Shown: positions 36,315 to 47,390 of the stretch, one piece after another
Layout of the letters: each line of letters starts with the position of its first letter
Numbering within the stretch: the stretch's first letter is position 1
Assembly (NCBI GenBank): GCA_025738555.1
Contig: JAOVFP010000011.1
Coordinates: 3,348,001 to 3,412,000, forward strand
DNA from: Cyathus striatus
Taxonomy: Eukaryota; Basidiomycota; Agaricomycetes; Agaricales; Nidulariaceae
Direction of reading: 5' to 3'
Length of the DNA stretch: 64,000 nucleotides
Translations under genes and position numbers: made by a program
The notes under the pieces: generated by a model
What the model saw: only the letters and a program-made list of their open reading frames with translations
The model's database searches: none
Told to the model about the DNA's origin: nothing

Positions 36315-37991
36315 GGGCCTACAGATTTTGACGTTGCCTGGTTTTTGACGTTGCTTCAGTGACGTTGCCATTCTGAGATTTGACGTTGTCTGGCGTTGCG
36401 TGATGTTGCTTATTTATTTTCATGTTGCTACATATATTAGTGCTGAGGTCCTATGTTCAAGTCCCAACTGTGTAGTTAGTAATAAATACAATCAATAAGT
36501 AGGATTGCACAAGATGGATGTTCTTTCATTTTAATAATATATATTAGCACTGGATGGGGGGTGGGTATAACAAATAATACTTACATTCCCACAGTGAAAT
36601 ACATATATTTTGTCACTTGTGTACAACATTTCTAATACTATTTAGATTTTAGCTGGCTGGTAGTTTTGTAAATTTATGATATATACTAATAACAAATAGA
36701 GATTGGTAGAGATACATGCACTCTACTCATTTTTATACAAGTTACAGAAATCTGAAATAAGGATTTTGACATTGCCTGGTGTTGCCAATCTGAGAATTGA
36801 TGTTGCTGTGATGTTGCCTGACATTGCCTGACATTGCTGACATTGCTGTGACATTGCTGTGACATTGCTGACATTGCTGTGACATTGCTGACATTGCTGT
36901 GACATTGCTGTGACATTGCTGTGACATTGCTGTGACATTGCTGACATTGCTGTGACATTGCTGTGACATTGCTGTGACATTGCTGTGACATTGCTGACAT
37001 TGCTGTGACATTGCTGACATTGCTGTGACATTGCTGTGACATTGCTGACATTGCTGTGACATTGCTGACATTGCTGTGACATTGCTGTGACATTGCTGTG
37101 ACATTGCTGACATTGCTGTGACATTGCTGACATTGCTGTGACATTGCTGTGACATTGCTGTGACATTGCTGTGACATTGCTGACATTGCTGTGACATTGC
37201 TGACATTGCTGTGACATTGCTGACATTGCTGACATTGCTGTGACATTGCTGACATTGCTGTGACATTGCTGACATTGCTGACATTGCTGTGACATTGCTG
37301 ACATTGCTGTGACATTGCTGTGACATTGCTGACATTGCTGTGACATTGCTGTGACATTGCTGACATTGCTGTGACATTGCTGTGACATTGCTGACATTGC
37401 TGTGACATTGCTGTGACATTGCTGGCATTGCTGGAGGTTCATTGTTTCCCACACCCTCTGCTTCACCTTTATTTATATTTGTACACCCCATCAAGTACCC
37501 TTCCTCATCACTGTGGCAAGGCATCACACTTCCTTGTCATCATGCTCAACAGTGAGCAAGTATTTTCTTATTTTCTAGGTCAACTCTTTATTATTTTCTT
37601 TGATTATTTTTGCACTATACAATATTTCACTATGTAATGAAGGGGATAAAGCTATTAAACATGTGGATTAGAGACAGTTTTAAATAATCTTCTACTGTAA
37701 TATGTTCCATCCTTTTTGAAAGAGGTAATAATATATTGTATTATAAATATTAGACTCTGTGTTTGATTAAGGGAAATGTAATAAAAGTATAAAAAGTGAG
37801 AGCAGAGGTGTGGGAAACAATGAGTGGAGGCAGGCAATGGTAATATGTGTGTGAAAATGCAAAGGGAAGAGTGGGAGAATTGATTAGCAAGGGTGTGATT
37901 GATTGCAAGCTGATGTGACATTGCCTGGCATTGCATGATGTTGCCTCACTGGTAATGTCAAAATATGGGCAATGTCAAAATCTAGTAGCCC
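36315..37991. mobile_element. Non-autonomous element A, GGGC termini, 9-bp target duplication
   Basis: The left end reads GGGCCTACAGATTTTGACGT; the right end read inward is GGGCTACTAGATTTTGACAT. The flanks are ATTAAGAAC (36306-36314) and ATCAAGAAT (37992-38000), a 9-bp duplication with two transitions. The terminal motif TTTTGAC(A/G)TTGCC is echoed by many TGACRTTGC copies inside, including the large minisatellite at 36835-37425. TTTCCCACACC motifs occur at about 37446 and (reverse) 37810. No transposase is present. Termini are of the same type as element B (47812-50202). Confidence 0.75.
36835..37425. repeat. Minisatellite of 11-bp and 9-bp units (GACATTGCTGT / GACATTGCT)
   Basis: About 60 perfect units of two kinds only, GACATTGCTGT and GACATTGCT, in an irregular order with long runs of the 11-mer. 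Neither unit creates a stop on the minus strand in any frame, so three overlapping minus-strand frames of 240-261 codons (Gln/Cys/His/Ser/Asn/Val/Thr/Ala/Met only) cross it. I regard these as artefacts of composition. The unit is the element's own terminal motif. Confidence 0.95.
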
Positions 37992-39106
37992 ATCAAGAAT
38001 GTGTTCACATGCATGGACAAGAAGGTATGAGTTTACATATGTACATTATACATATACACTTGATGATGTCTATACATGTTGTGTTTACCTACATTCTGTG
38101 ATGCATTTGGTACAAATTGTTACAAGTGTAATGACTATTGACAGGAAAGCCTTGATGGATGCATAGATGAGCTTTACAACAGATGAGAAAGACAAGTCAT
38201 ACCACAGATGTTTGGCCCAGAGTCATTCCTCTACTTAATATCATTGATAGGAAACACAGATCTATAACAGCCCCTGCTGCCTTCCAGCAATCATGGACAA
38301 GGGTCATAAACCAGATGGCTTGTGTGCAGGAATGGGGAAAGTAGAACAGCATCAGGCCACATGAGTGACTAGTAGAGAATGCCTGCCACACAGTAGCTGA
38401 ATATTGCAGACTACAGGATTGCCAGGCAGAGGAAAAGTTGCCATGATTACAAGGCTCTTGGGAGCAAGGGGTAAAAAACACAGTGGAGTCCCCCAGACTG
38501 TCGTTTGTCTCCCCCACTATGACACCATGTGACCTTTCCAAATTTGGAAATATTTTCCTATGGTACTGCAGAGCACAACTTTTCTTGTTCATAAGATGTA
38601 TCATGTATAGTATCATAGTGCACTTTAAGCAATGCCTGAACTCTACCATGCTCCACCACTGAGGCAAACCTAATCATGCATACGTATTGCAAGCCGGAGT
38701 CTTTAGCACTTCCTGTCATTGAGGGATGGCAGCTCTAGCATAGGAAAGACATTGGTATGTTCAGCATTAAGGACTAATGAATTTGGTAGGTCACTGTAGA
38801 GGGTTGTATACCAGGTGTTGTGTCATCGTAGCCTTTCACAAGAAATCCTGGGTTGTTTCATTCAACACATTGTGGGGACCTATATATGTGCTTGATTACT
38901 TATTTACAGGAATTTCTTTCAAAGGGGACTGCACTACAGAACCTTTTAGATATTTCACATGCAATTTTGGCAAGGTTGGATGTCTTATGGTGCAGGAAGT
39001 GGAATCCAATTACTTCACATATGCATACATCAAATGGACTTTATAAATCCTACCGGACGTGATATTATGGAGATGTGTTTGGATATAGGTACCAGGTATC
39101 CTCATT

Positions 39107-39128
39107 ATGTGTGTGTGTGTGTGTGTGT
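39107..39128. repeat. Microsatellite (GT)n
   Basis: About 11 uninterrupted GT repeats. Confidence 0.9.
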
Positions 39129-39296
39129 TCCTTTGGCAATGAACTCGTCACTAATATCACTCAATTTATGAGTAACAAGACCTTACAATGAGCCGCGATC
39201 TACAGGACACCGAGGGGCGTGGCTTCTATCCAAACTCATCTATGTGTCACTAGACAGAGGTGAATTCAAACACTACAAAAATATAAAAGGTCACGC

Positions 39297-39375
39297 GAGG
39301 AATTTGAACTCTTAACCTTATCGATTGACTGCACTCTCGTAAAGCTATGATCCAACTGAACTATGGTGGTATGTA
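39297..39375 (-). other. tRNA-like segment (possible SINE head or tRNA pseudogene)
   Basis: On the minus strand CATAGTTCAGTTGGATCATAGC resembles a D-arm with an RNA polymerase III A box (TAGTTCAGTTGG), and GAGTTCAAATTCC about 40 nt further resembles a B box/T-arm. A T-rich tract follows (TTTTATATTTTTG). Anticodon and acceptor stems do not fold convincingly by eye, so it is not called a tRNA gene. Confidence 0.3.
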
Positions 39376-39463
39376 CAATGTGTCTTCCAGATGCAAAATG
39401 TCATGTTCATAAGCAGCGTAGGAATATATTTCCGAATTTGGAATACATCATGTGATGTCATAG

Positions 39464-40733
39464 TAGGCCTGCGCATGGGTCGATCCACCCCCATCCGTTA
39501 TCCGAATTACGGCTATCCGCCGGATATGGATACGGATCGACGATTATTACGGATTTCGGCACCCATCCGTGCCAATCCATGCTACTGTCGGCTATCAGGA
39601 AGCTGGCCACACCCAGATTTAGGTCACGGCTCATTCTCCAGCCTCCACATTGACTACTTGCACAATTTATCGATACAGTTAGGTACATTGCTATAGTATT
39701 TATATAATTTATAAGTGTTTAGACTGTTGTTCTCCTGTACATATAGAAATTCAAGAGTTAGTTGACTGCTATAACCAAAATAGGCTAAATATAGGATGCA
39801 GAATCTCACACTTTGGAAAGAAGATAACACTGTGACATTATGCAGTACATCTAAAGCATACAATCAGGCTATATATATTTTAAAGCCCTCCAAATTCATT
39901 GGAATCAGTTTGGAAATCTCATTCTCACTCGTTTCTATTATATGTCATTGATCTACATGAAAGAGTGCTAGTAAGATACAGTTTCAAGGAATATATTGAA
40001 CTGTCTGTATCCTTCCTACATAATAAATCTATGCTACAAAATTTATAACATAGAATACATACAATAAATACATTACTATCCATACTTTACCTTAATTTTA
40101 GCAATTTTCCTTTGCTTAAAACTGCAGGTATCCCTTGAACCTCTACCTCTCATTGTATTATCCTAATACATCAAATATTGAATGCTACAGACAAAATAGA
40201 GCACTGTATGAAATCATTATAGGTAGAAGAAATATATATTAATATTTTAAAAGCATTAGTTGAGTATAGTATGCGAGCTATTGCTTCAAATATCCAAATC
40301 ATTGTTAATCTTGGAAGAAAGATGGTATTTCGGCTGTAAAATCCGTTCGGCTGCTAAACAAGCCGTGGTAATTATTAATAAGGGGTGGCCAGTTTCCCGG
40401 TTTTCTCACTTCCCAAGGTCTCACGACAAAAATATTCATAACATCTCTCAGAGTGCCTCAAAAAATACGGTTCAAGTCTTGTATGATTTTATACAAGGTC
40501 TAATATCTAGCACATGTATTTAAGTCTAAGTACACAGTCTTTGGAATGAACAAATTCGAAATTTCCGCTAATGTGGCCAGGTTCCTGAGCTAATACAGTA
40601 AATTTAGATGGGTGCCCCGGATGAGCTAAAAATATCCAAATACCCATGGGAAATTATCCGGACCCATCCGAACTTGGCTAAATTCGGATAATATCCGTGG
40701 GTATTCGGATACTGGCCATCCATGCGCAGCCTT
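39464..40733. mobile_element. MITE with CTGCGCATGG termini and 9-bp target duplication
   Basis: Perfect 9-bp flanks ATGTCATAG at 39455-39463 and 40734-40742. Ends TAGGCCTGCGCATGG and, read inward from the right, AAGGCTGCGCATGG. Near both ends there are multiple ATCCG/CGGAT motifs (subterminal repeats), while the interior is AT-rich without a convincing gene. It interrupts the CpG-depleted repeat: TAGTGGGGGAG continues directly after the right flank. The ends look hAT- or MULE-like; the class is unresolved. Confidence 0.8.
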
Positions 40734-41190
40734 ATGTCATAGTGGGGGAGAGGAACGACAGTTGAGTCCCCCATTATGATTTGCCTCCAAAGGATGTCAA
40801 AAGCCCACATGAATCATGAATGCTCAGCATGCAAGAAGTACAAGGTTACAAGGGAGAGGGTCTAATTGCCATGGGAAAAGGAGAATCAGGACTCAGGAGG
40901 ATGCTTGAAACTATAACTATAGGACATGAAAGATTAGGTGGTGCACTATCCACAGGACCTGTTGCACCTCCAGTTGATATTGGGTCAACTTGGATGAAAA
41001 CAGTGCACAACATTGTGTCTGTGCTACTTGCCCTTCATCAGAATATCACAGAATGAATGGAAAGAAAGCCAACCTGAAGTAATGTAGTAACCCTGCTGCT
41101 TGGCAACACCACTCCAATCTCACCACCCTTCCTAGTTATCTTCTACCTTCCAGACCCTCCTAGCACATCAGTCTACAACTTCATCATCTC

Positions 41191-41663
41191 CTACCACTGG
41201 TCAACTTCAAAAGCCACATAACTCTTTTCATCAAGCCTCTCCAGGTCTTTCACATGCTTGCACAGATGCCGACATGTGACTTGCTGAGAGTTGCAGTGTT
41301 GAAGCAGAGCAGACTCATGAGATGTTGCAAGGACTGTGACAGCTTTGTCAGTTTCTAAGAAAGTGCAGAGGCCTGAGGGTGAGGGGAGCAGGGAGATAGC
41401 AGTCATATATTGCAAAAAAAGGCAGTAGGAAGACATACTTAATGGCATTGAGTTCGACTGCATGCTCCATCTTAACCCCTTAACCTGCAATGGACTAAGC
41501 CCAGGCATGCCCCCTCTGCTCTTGCTACTTCAAAGGATGGTACATACACATTGAGCTCTGATAGGTAATGGAGAGAGGAGGCACACATGTATTCTCCCAG
41601 CACCTTGGAGTACTTCAAGCTCAGGGCAAGAGGGTTGACATGTGGCTCAGCACTATATTCCAA
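41191..41663 (-). pseudogene. Unnamed gene family, CpG-depleted copy at 41.4 kb
   Basis: 41663-41472 codes HVNPLALSLKYSKVLGEYMC...SELNVYV, alignable with the TNPLLRLAKRLHALGETTF exon of the 35.5 kb copy. 41508-41191 carries HLCKHVKDLERLDEKSY, the best match to the VKD-ERLD motif. Frames overlap and change, so an intron or frameshift separates them. This copy lacks most CpGs found in the 31-36 kb copies, so it is older or was methylated. Confidence 0.5.
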
Positions 41664-41989
41664 TGTCTCTGGTAGATGCCTTGAAGGCCTATTGGTAAGT
41701 CAGTAAAAACAAGAGAGATGGTGTCACTGACTCACATACATTGATGCTACAGACTTGTCTGGAATTCTCAGCCATAAAGATGACTATGGTTGAGCAAGTT
41801 GATGATGAGAGGTCAAGTGGTCAATGTAAGTAAGCAAATTAGTCACACAATCAGATTCATTTGCTACTACACATGCACTCTTCAGCTCAGTTCTAGCCTT
41901 TGAATACTCAAGACCCATACATTTGTTATTGCTCTAATCAACAAAACAAAACCCCTTTCCATAGCCTTAATATGATTTTGTGAGATAGA

Positions 41990-42215
41990 ATTCATTAATG
42001 GGCATTGGGGGACAAGGTTCATTCAAGTAGAACACACTGGTATGTATTCAATATTGTATTCATTCTATGTAGCATGCACTTCTTGCATGAATTAATTAGC
42101 ACCATGGCCATACCATGTCTTTGTCTTATCTTTCATCAATTGCAACACTCTCATCTGATGTACAGGACATTCTCACACTTGACATCTTCCATTTCATTGT
42201 GCTTTGATTATGTTG
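41990..42215 (+). repeat. Inverted partial copy of the NLR upstream region
   Basis: On the plus strand this segment matches the reverse complement of about 46340-46620 (for example AACACACTGGTATGTATTC and CTTGCATGAATTA). With that block it forms an imperfect inverted repeat around the 7-repeat NLR gene. It is diverged, with no promoter function expected here. Confidence 0.6.
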
Positions 42216-42608
42216 TGCTAAACTAGGTACTTTAATTCCTTACTCATTCTAAATTTCTATCTTATGTTGTCCTCTCCTTCATCTCCTGTTTATCACCACA
42301 ATTCATGTCACCACATACTTTCTCTGATGACTAATTATTGTTATTATGATCTACACTTACTTAATCACTTGATTTTTTGTAATACAGTTAAATTTGAAGG
42401 TGGTGGGCCAGGTGGATGATGTGCTGTCTGTTTTCTGGAAAATGGCTAACACAACAACAACCATGAGCTAATGTAAAACTCTGTTATTGGGACAGATTTT
42501 GAATAAAAAAATTTAAAACAACATTTCATTTCAAAATCAATTTTACTATCTAAATAAATCTCTGCTACAAAAGGAAAAATGGAGGATTGCCAATAATGCT
42601 TATGTAGG
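42216..42608. other. Short AT-rich interval, no gene seen
   Basis: Between the inverted upstream fragment and the last exon of the second NLR. Nothing recognisable. Confidence 0.4.
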
Positions 42609-42838
42609 TCAAGTAATACAATGTATCCAGTCTGGTCCATGGCAGAATTTTGAAAGGTCTACAATGCATATAGCAGACTGATTCATAGTAGAAATAGTAT
42701 CAAGATCACATAATCCTAATCTCAAAAAGTCAGGTACCCAAAATAGTAAATTGCCAACCTTATCTCTAGCCCAGCCATCATTTTTACATGAAGGATAAAC
42801 CAAATGTCCTCCAAGTGCAAATAAAATTTTACGGTGCT
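42609..42838 (-). CDS. Conserved C-terminal exon of the 7-repeat NLR
   Basis: Codes HRKILFALGGHLVY...GNLLFWVPDFLRLGLCDLDT...LSKFCHG, clearly homologous to the last exon of the 34-repeat gene (5566-5328) and to the C-terminal tail common in basidiomycete NACHT-WD40 proteins. The acceptor TTCTATAG lies just before 42838. The best donor is GTATGTG at 42972, in the right phase, but in-frame TAG TAG at 42985-42980 would end translation first. Either the tail has been lost, or an extra small intron removes the stops (for example GTAATG...TTTAGTAG, 57 nt, leaving a 7-nt exon). Confidence 0.6.
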
Positions 42839-42982
42839 CTATAGAACATAAAATCCAGTTTTTAAAATGTAGTTGTTTATTTGAAAAATTACATACCATT
42901 AGTAAAGTTTAGCTTCCTAATGTGTATCAATAATAAATAAATAAAATTGGAAAATATTACAGTGACACATACCTTGAATCTA

Positions 42983-45935
42983 CTAAAGTTGAGAACTCCT
43001 AGTTAACAATGATTTCTTGTTGATATTAGACATTACATGCCTTTCAACTAATGTATTCCAGCTTTTCTGACTTTTAAGCACATCAGTAGTAATTTTTGCA
43101 CTATTTACATCTGATATTCTGACACTTTTATCATATGAGCCTGAGATGACATGCAAGCCATCTGGACAGAATGCTACTAATGTGACACCTTCCATATGAT
43201 CATCAAAAAGACCTGCAGCAATATTTCCACTCTTCACATCCCATATTCTTACAGTTGTATCATATGATCCTGATACCACTTGCTTTCCATCTTGAGAGAA
43301 TGCAACTGATGTAATTGGACCTGTGTGACCTTCAAATGGACCAGCAGCAATTGTTTCACTCTTAGCATTCCATATTCTAACAGTTTTATCCCATGAGCCT
43401 GAAACCACTTGCATACCATCTGGAGAAAATGCAACTGATGTAACCCCATCTGTGTGACCTTCAATTGGACCAGTGGTAATGATTCCACTTTTAAAATCCT
43501 GTATTCTCACAGTTTTATCATATGTACCTGATACCACTTGTTTTCCATCTGGAGAAAATGCTACTGATGTAACCCAATCTGTATAGCCTTTAAAGGGACC
43601 AGCAGCAATTGTTTCACTCTCCACATTCCATATTATTACAGTTTTATCATGTGATCCTGATGCCACTAGCTTGCCATCTGGAGAAAATGCTACTGATGCA
43701 ACACCATCTGTGTGATACTCATACAATTTAGTAGAAATTATTCCACTCTCTACATTCCATATTTTCAAAGTTCTATCAAGTGAACCTGATGCCACTTGCT
43801 TTCCATCTCCAGAGAATGCTACTGATGTAACACTATCTGTGTGACACTTAAATGGTCCAGCAATAGTTTTTCCAGTTATTTTGTCCCAAATTCCAATAGT
43901 ACCATTTATAGATCCAATTAGAATAAGATTCCCATTACAAGAAATAGCTACACTTGTTATTGGGGAATCATGGTAGTGAACTTCACTTCCACTATATCTC
44001 CAATCTTGCTCAATGTCACCTAGTCTAGAAATGAGATTTTCAAACATCATGTTGTATTGTATATATATGACTGATTTCCTGGGAGTGAATGGTATTGCTG
44101 AAAGATAAATATGTGGTGCACTAGTTGTTATTGGAATATAGAAATGCAGTATAAATTGGACAGCATCATTAATAAAGTCTTTCACATTATTGTCATTCTA
44201 TGTGTAGTACTTAGTGTAAGTTTTGATTTAAGTTGGATTTACTTACAACCTGACAACATTTCAAAGCTTTTAGCAGACCTATAGCTCTTGGTATTTCATT
44301 TAGCAAACTCATAACTTCAAGCCAATACAGAAATTTTTGATATAAAAAATCTGTTTGACCATTTATCTCTATGGTTTCATTCTTCATACTTTTAATTTCT
44401 ATCTCATGTGAGGGCCAATACATGTAGCAGTATTGCACATAATTTGGTATACAATGCAGGATCTTTTCAGGCAACTTTTCTATGTCTTGATTTTTCTGAT
44501 ATGATGTTTCTAAATTACAGATGTTGAACTTCAATTCTTTATTTAAAATTTTATATATTTGTGTCTGCATTTTAATGTTGTATGCTGTTTTATTGATTTT
44601 GTACTGCTCCATGTTACATCTTTCTGTTAAGAATTCAACAAAGGACAGATGTCTTGTAGTGACTTTCCCACTATTTGTGGACACCACAGGCTGTAAACAT
44701 TCCAAAATAAATTCTATAGCCCACTGAAGATTATTATGTTCATTTTTAAAAATAAAGTACTGTATATCATTTTTGTTTAATGCCTCTTTTGAAAGTATTA
44801 TCACTGCAAGAACATTCTGAATGGTTTGTTTATCCATTTCACTACAATCTTCAAATGACATTTCCAGCATTTGAATATACAACTTGTCAATACCAGAAAT
44901 TGTACCCTCTTTATTTTCCATAATTTTTCTCAGTTTTGTCTCAGGAGCTATCAAGCCTTTTTGTTGTGAGGTTATAAATTTAATAGCAGTGGAAGCCCAA
45001 ATGAATAATCCAGCAGCTTTTTGCACCATTTCATTTATGTCCTCATCACTTGGTTTCCATCTCAGTCTAGAGCAAGATTCTTCAAATTTTTTCTTTAAAT
45101 AAAACTGTATATCACTATTTGTTTCTGATCCAGTATTTGAACCAATTTCCAACTCATAATTAATGTGAAGTTCTTTTTCTAATTCCATTGGCATGTAACC
45201 AGATCTGCTTGTGATTATAAGCTTACAATTCTTTGGAAACTTTGACCAAGAGACTAAAGTGTTCATGAAAATATACATGTCATCTGAATTTTTACATTCA
45301 TCCAAAGCATCAAGAACAACTACTGGATTATGAAGATCATTCATATAATCATTGAAGCTCATAGAGATAAGATTCTCAAAGTGCCATTTGATATCTTGAA
45401 TTCTAAAATTATTATTCAGCTTTTTTGCTATTGCTCCAGCAACAACTGTGCTGTTAGAAGCCATAGAAGCAGCAATAGTGTGCCAAATTACACAAGGATC
45501 ACCAAGAACTACATCATCTCTTTTGAAGAAATGGAATCCACACAGTCTCAAAGTGTTAGAGAGTTCTGACACTAAACTAGAGGCAATAGCTGATTTCCCA
45601 GAACCAGGATATCCAGTAATCCACATTACATTTGGTGCTGACTCATCTAATATTAAGAATATTTATCTTTATTATCACTAAGTGATACAAATACACATAC
45701 CAAAGTCATCCAACCACTTGTCAATTTTTTCAAACAAACTTTTCCTTGTTCCTTCCATGCAACAAGGAACATAGTAACCATCATAAGAAATTGGCTTTAA
45801 CAGACTGAGTTTTTCATTTATATCTCCTATGTTTATAATCTGATCTCTGCCAATATTATTGATAGTCACATCTTCAATGTGTACATTCTGTGCATTGCTA
45901 AGCATATGAGTACTCTGTGAAGTATTGATAGACAT
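42983..45935 (-). CDS. NACHT-WD40 NLR-like protein with 7 WD40 repeats
   Basis: Paralogue of the gene at 5328-11954. Exons 45935-45701, 45646-44247 and 44197-42983; introns 54 nt (GTATGTG...TATTAG) and 49 nt (GTAAGT...ACATAG) at the same sites and phases as in the paralogue. Product 949 aa if it ends at the TAG at 42983. P-loop GYPGSGKS at residues 90-97, Walker B VVVLDALDEC at 187-196, then the KAAGLFIWASTA segment. From about residue 620 there are seven 43-residue WD repeats, one complete propeller. These repeats are individually diverged, unlike the 34-copy array. The N-terminus has NIGRDQIINIGD, similar in place to AAGRDITIMND of the paralogue. A further conserved exon (42838-42609) exists, but two TAG codons precede the donor that would join it. 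Confidence 0.9.
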
Positions 45936-45964
45936 GTGTGCAGATTGCTTGTAGTGGAGTTCTT

Positions 45965-46680
45965 TGGTGTGAGCTTTGAATCTTGATGTTCACTGAGTGA
46001 GGGGGGGAAGAAGCGTTTTGACGTTACTACACTGTCTGTTTATACCTATACCCTAGCCTAAATCACGTGCTGATAGAGGACATTAATAACTGACATGTCA
46101 AGATTCTTCTCCAATCATTGGCATTCGGGCTGCAGGACATCTTAGTCTTTATTTATTGAACATATGTGCTATAAATATTGTGAATGCTCATGTGGAATCA
46201 CCACGAGGCCAGCGACAAACCCAATAGAAGACTTACTGCTTGACGCTAGAAGTACGAAGCTTTTCAAAAATAGAAAACGGTCCACGTCGCTTCCACGCAC
46301 AGATCTGATAATCTAAGGGCAATGAAATAGAAGATGTCAAATGTGAGAACACCCTGTACATCGGGCAAGAGAGGCGCACGCTGATTGATGAAAGATAAGA
46401 AAGATGATAACAGGTGTGAATGGATGATGTTGAATGTGAGAGCGCCATGCACATTGGGCAAAAGTGTCACACACCAATTGATGAAAGATAAGACGAAGAT
46501 ATGGTGTGGCCATGTTTCTAATTCATGCAAGAAGTGCACGTACATACATATGAGGACAAAGTACAACATCGAATATGTACCGGTGTGTTCTGCTCGGGTG
46601 AACTTGTCTTCCATTAACCTATTCTGAGCCTCAAGTACTATTGGACGGTCAGAATGGAGCTTAAGAGTGGTGAGTCGAAG
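45965..46680 (-). promoter_or_regulatory. Upstream region of the 7-repeat NLR, shared with its paralogue
   Basis: Alignable with 11990-12605 throughout, with one insertion: the block around 46384-46500 repeats the GTGAGARC-CC-TRCA-TGGGCAA and TTGATGAAAGATAAGA segments, a local tandem duplication of about 100 bp. A TATAAA on the minus strand is at 46039-46044. A CACGTG hexamer near 46065 is CACGCG in the paralogue. Confidence 0.65.
46039..46044 (-). promoter_or_regulatory. Putative TATA box of the 7-repeat NLR
   Basis: TATAAA about 105 bp before the ATG at 45935, conserved in position with 12071-12076. Confidence 0.45.
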
Positions 46681-47390
46681 AACTAAAGGTGCTTTCTAGG
46701 AGCCTCCAGCATATCCTTTACCCTTTGCTTCCGAGAGTCGTGGCTGAGGTAGCTTTTACTTGGCCTGGCTTTCCATTAATCTGCGAGGTTATTCAGCTGT
46801 AGTACGGGGATGTTCTCCTCTACTAGTGACACTCGTGTAGCTCGTCATTGCTCCCTTTTCACCTATGATTGTGAGTACATACACGAGTCTTCCCTTCTGT
46901 GATACGCTGGAGGAAGCAGAGTGTTATGAACTTTTAAACTTAACTGCGTAAGGCTCTTACTGGCACCCCGTCTGTGGGCGATGCATCTATGTTTATTAAC
47001 GTCGTTCTTGTATAATACATTACCATTGCTCATATTTCATTCAAATGCATCACCGAATGTATGCAAACGGAACATGAGTGGAAATTTGGTAAAGAGATCA
47101 GGACGTGTATGTGCATGTGAAAAGGTTACATGCCTCTCCATGCCTCTCGTCTAACCTCCATAACCATGACTAACTCTGCCAGAGGAGAATCCAAAACCTC
47201 CCCCATGGACACTCTAAGGAAGTGAGAAAAGCACCCCATCGTCATTCACACTGTCTTCACTACCGACGTATGTCATACCACTCACTCTGGTATGGGTCGT
47301 AGAGGACGGCATTGTCTTCAAGGGCGAGGGCAGGCCTGAATTTCAAGGATTCTCGACTCACTTTTTAAGCGTGGTATGGGCCCTTTCTAC
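46681..47390. other. CpG-bearing interval, partly homologous to 15.3 kb
   Basis: 46690-46790 (AGCCTCC...TCCGAGAGTC...GCTTTTACT) matches 15325-15400. In both loci this lies beyond the NLR upstream block, but at very different distances. No gene is recognised. Confidence 0.45.

Larger units (their letters stand above)
38001..39454. other. CpG-depleted copy of 32.4-33.2 kb plus unassigned sequence
   Basis: 38050-38660 is homologous to 32400-33200 with CpG sites decayed. 38197-38667 on the minus strand is open for 156 codons but is just a frame through this repeat. 38700-39100 is unassigned. A (GT)n tract lies at 39107-39128, and a tRNA-like segment at 39297-39375. Confidence 0.45.

Noticed and set aside
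36686..37527. Three overlapping minus-strand frames of 240-261 codons (Ser/Asn/Val/Cys/Gln repeats)
   Set aside because: They are produced by the stop-free minisatellite in every frame; no conserved flanking domain supports a protein.
38197..38667. 156-codon minus-strand frame
   Set aside because: It is a frame through the CpG-depleted copy of the 32.4-33.2 kb repeat; the CpG-intact copy does not keep the same frame.
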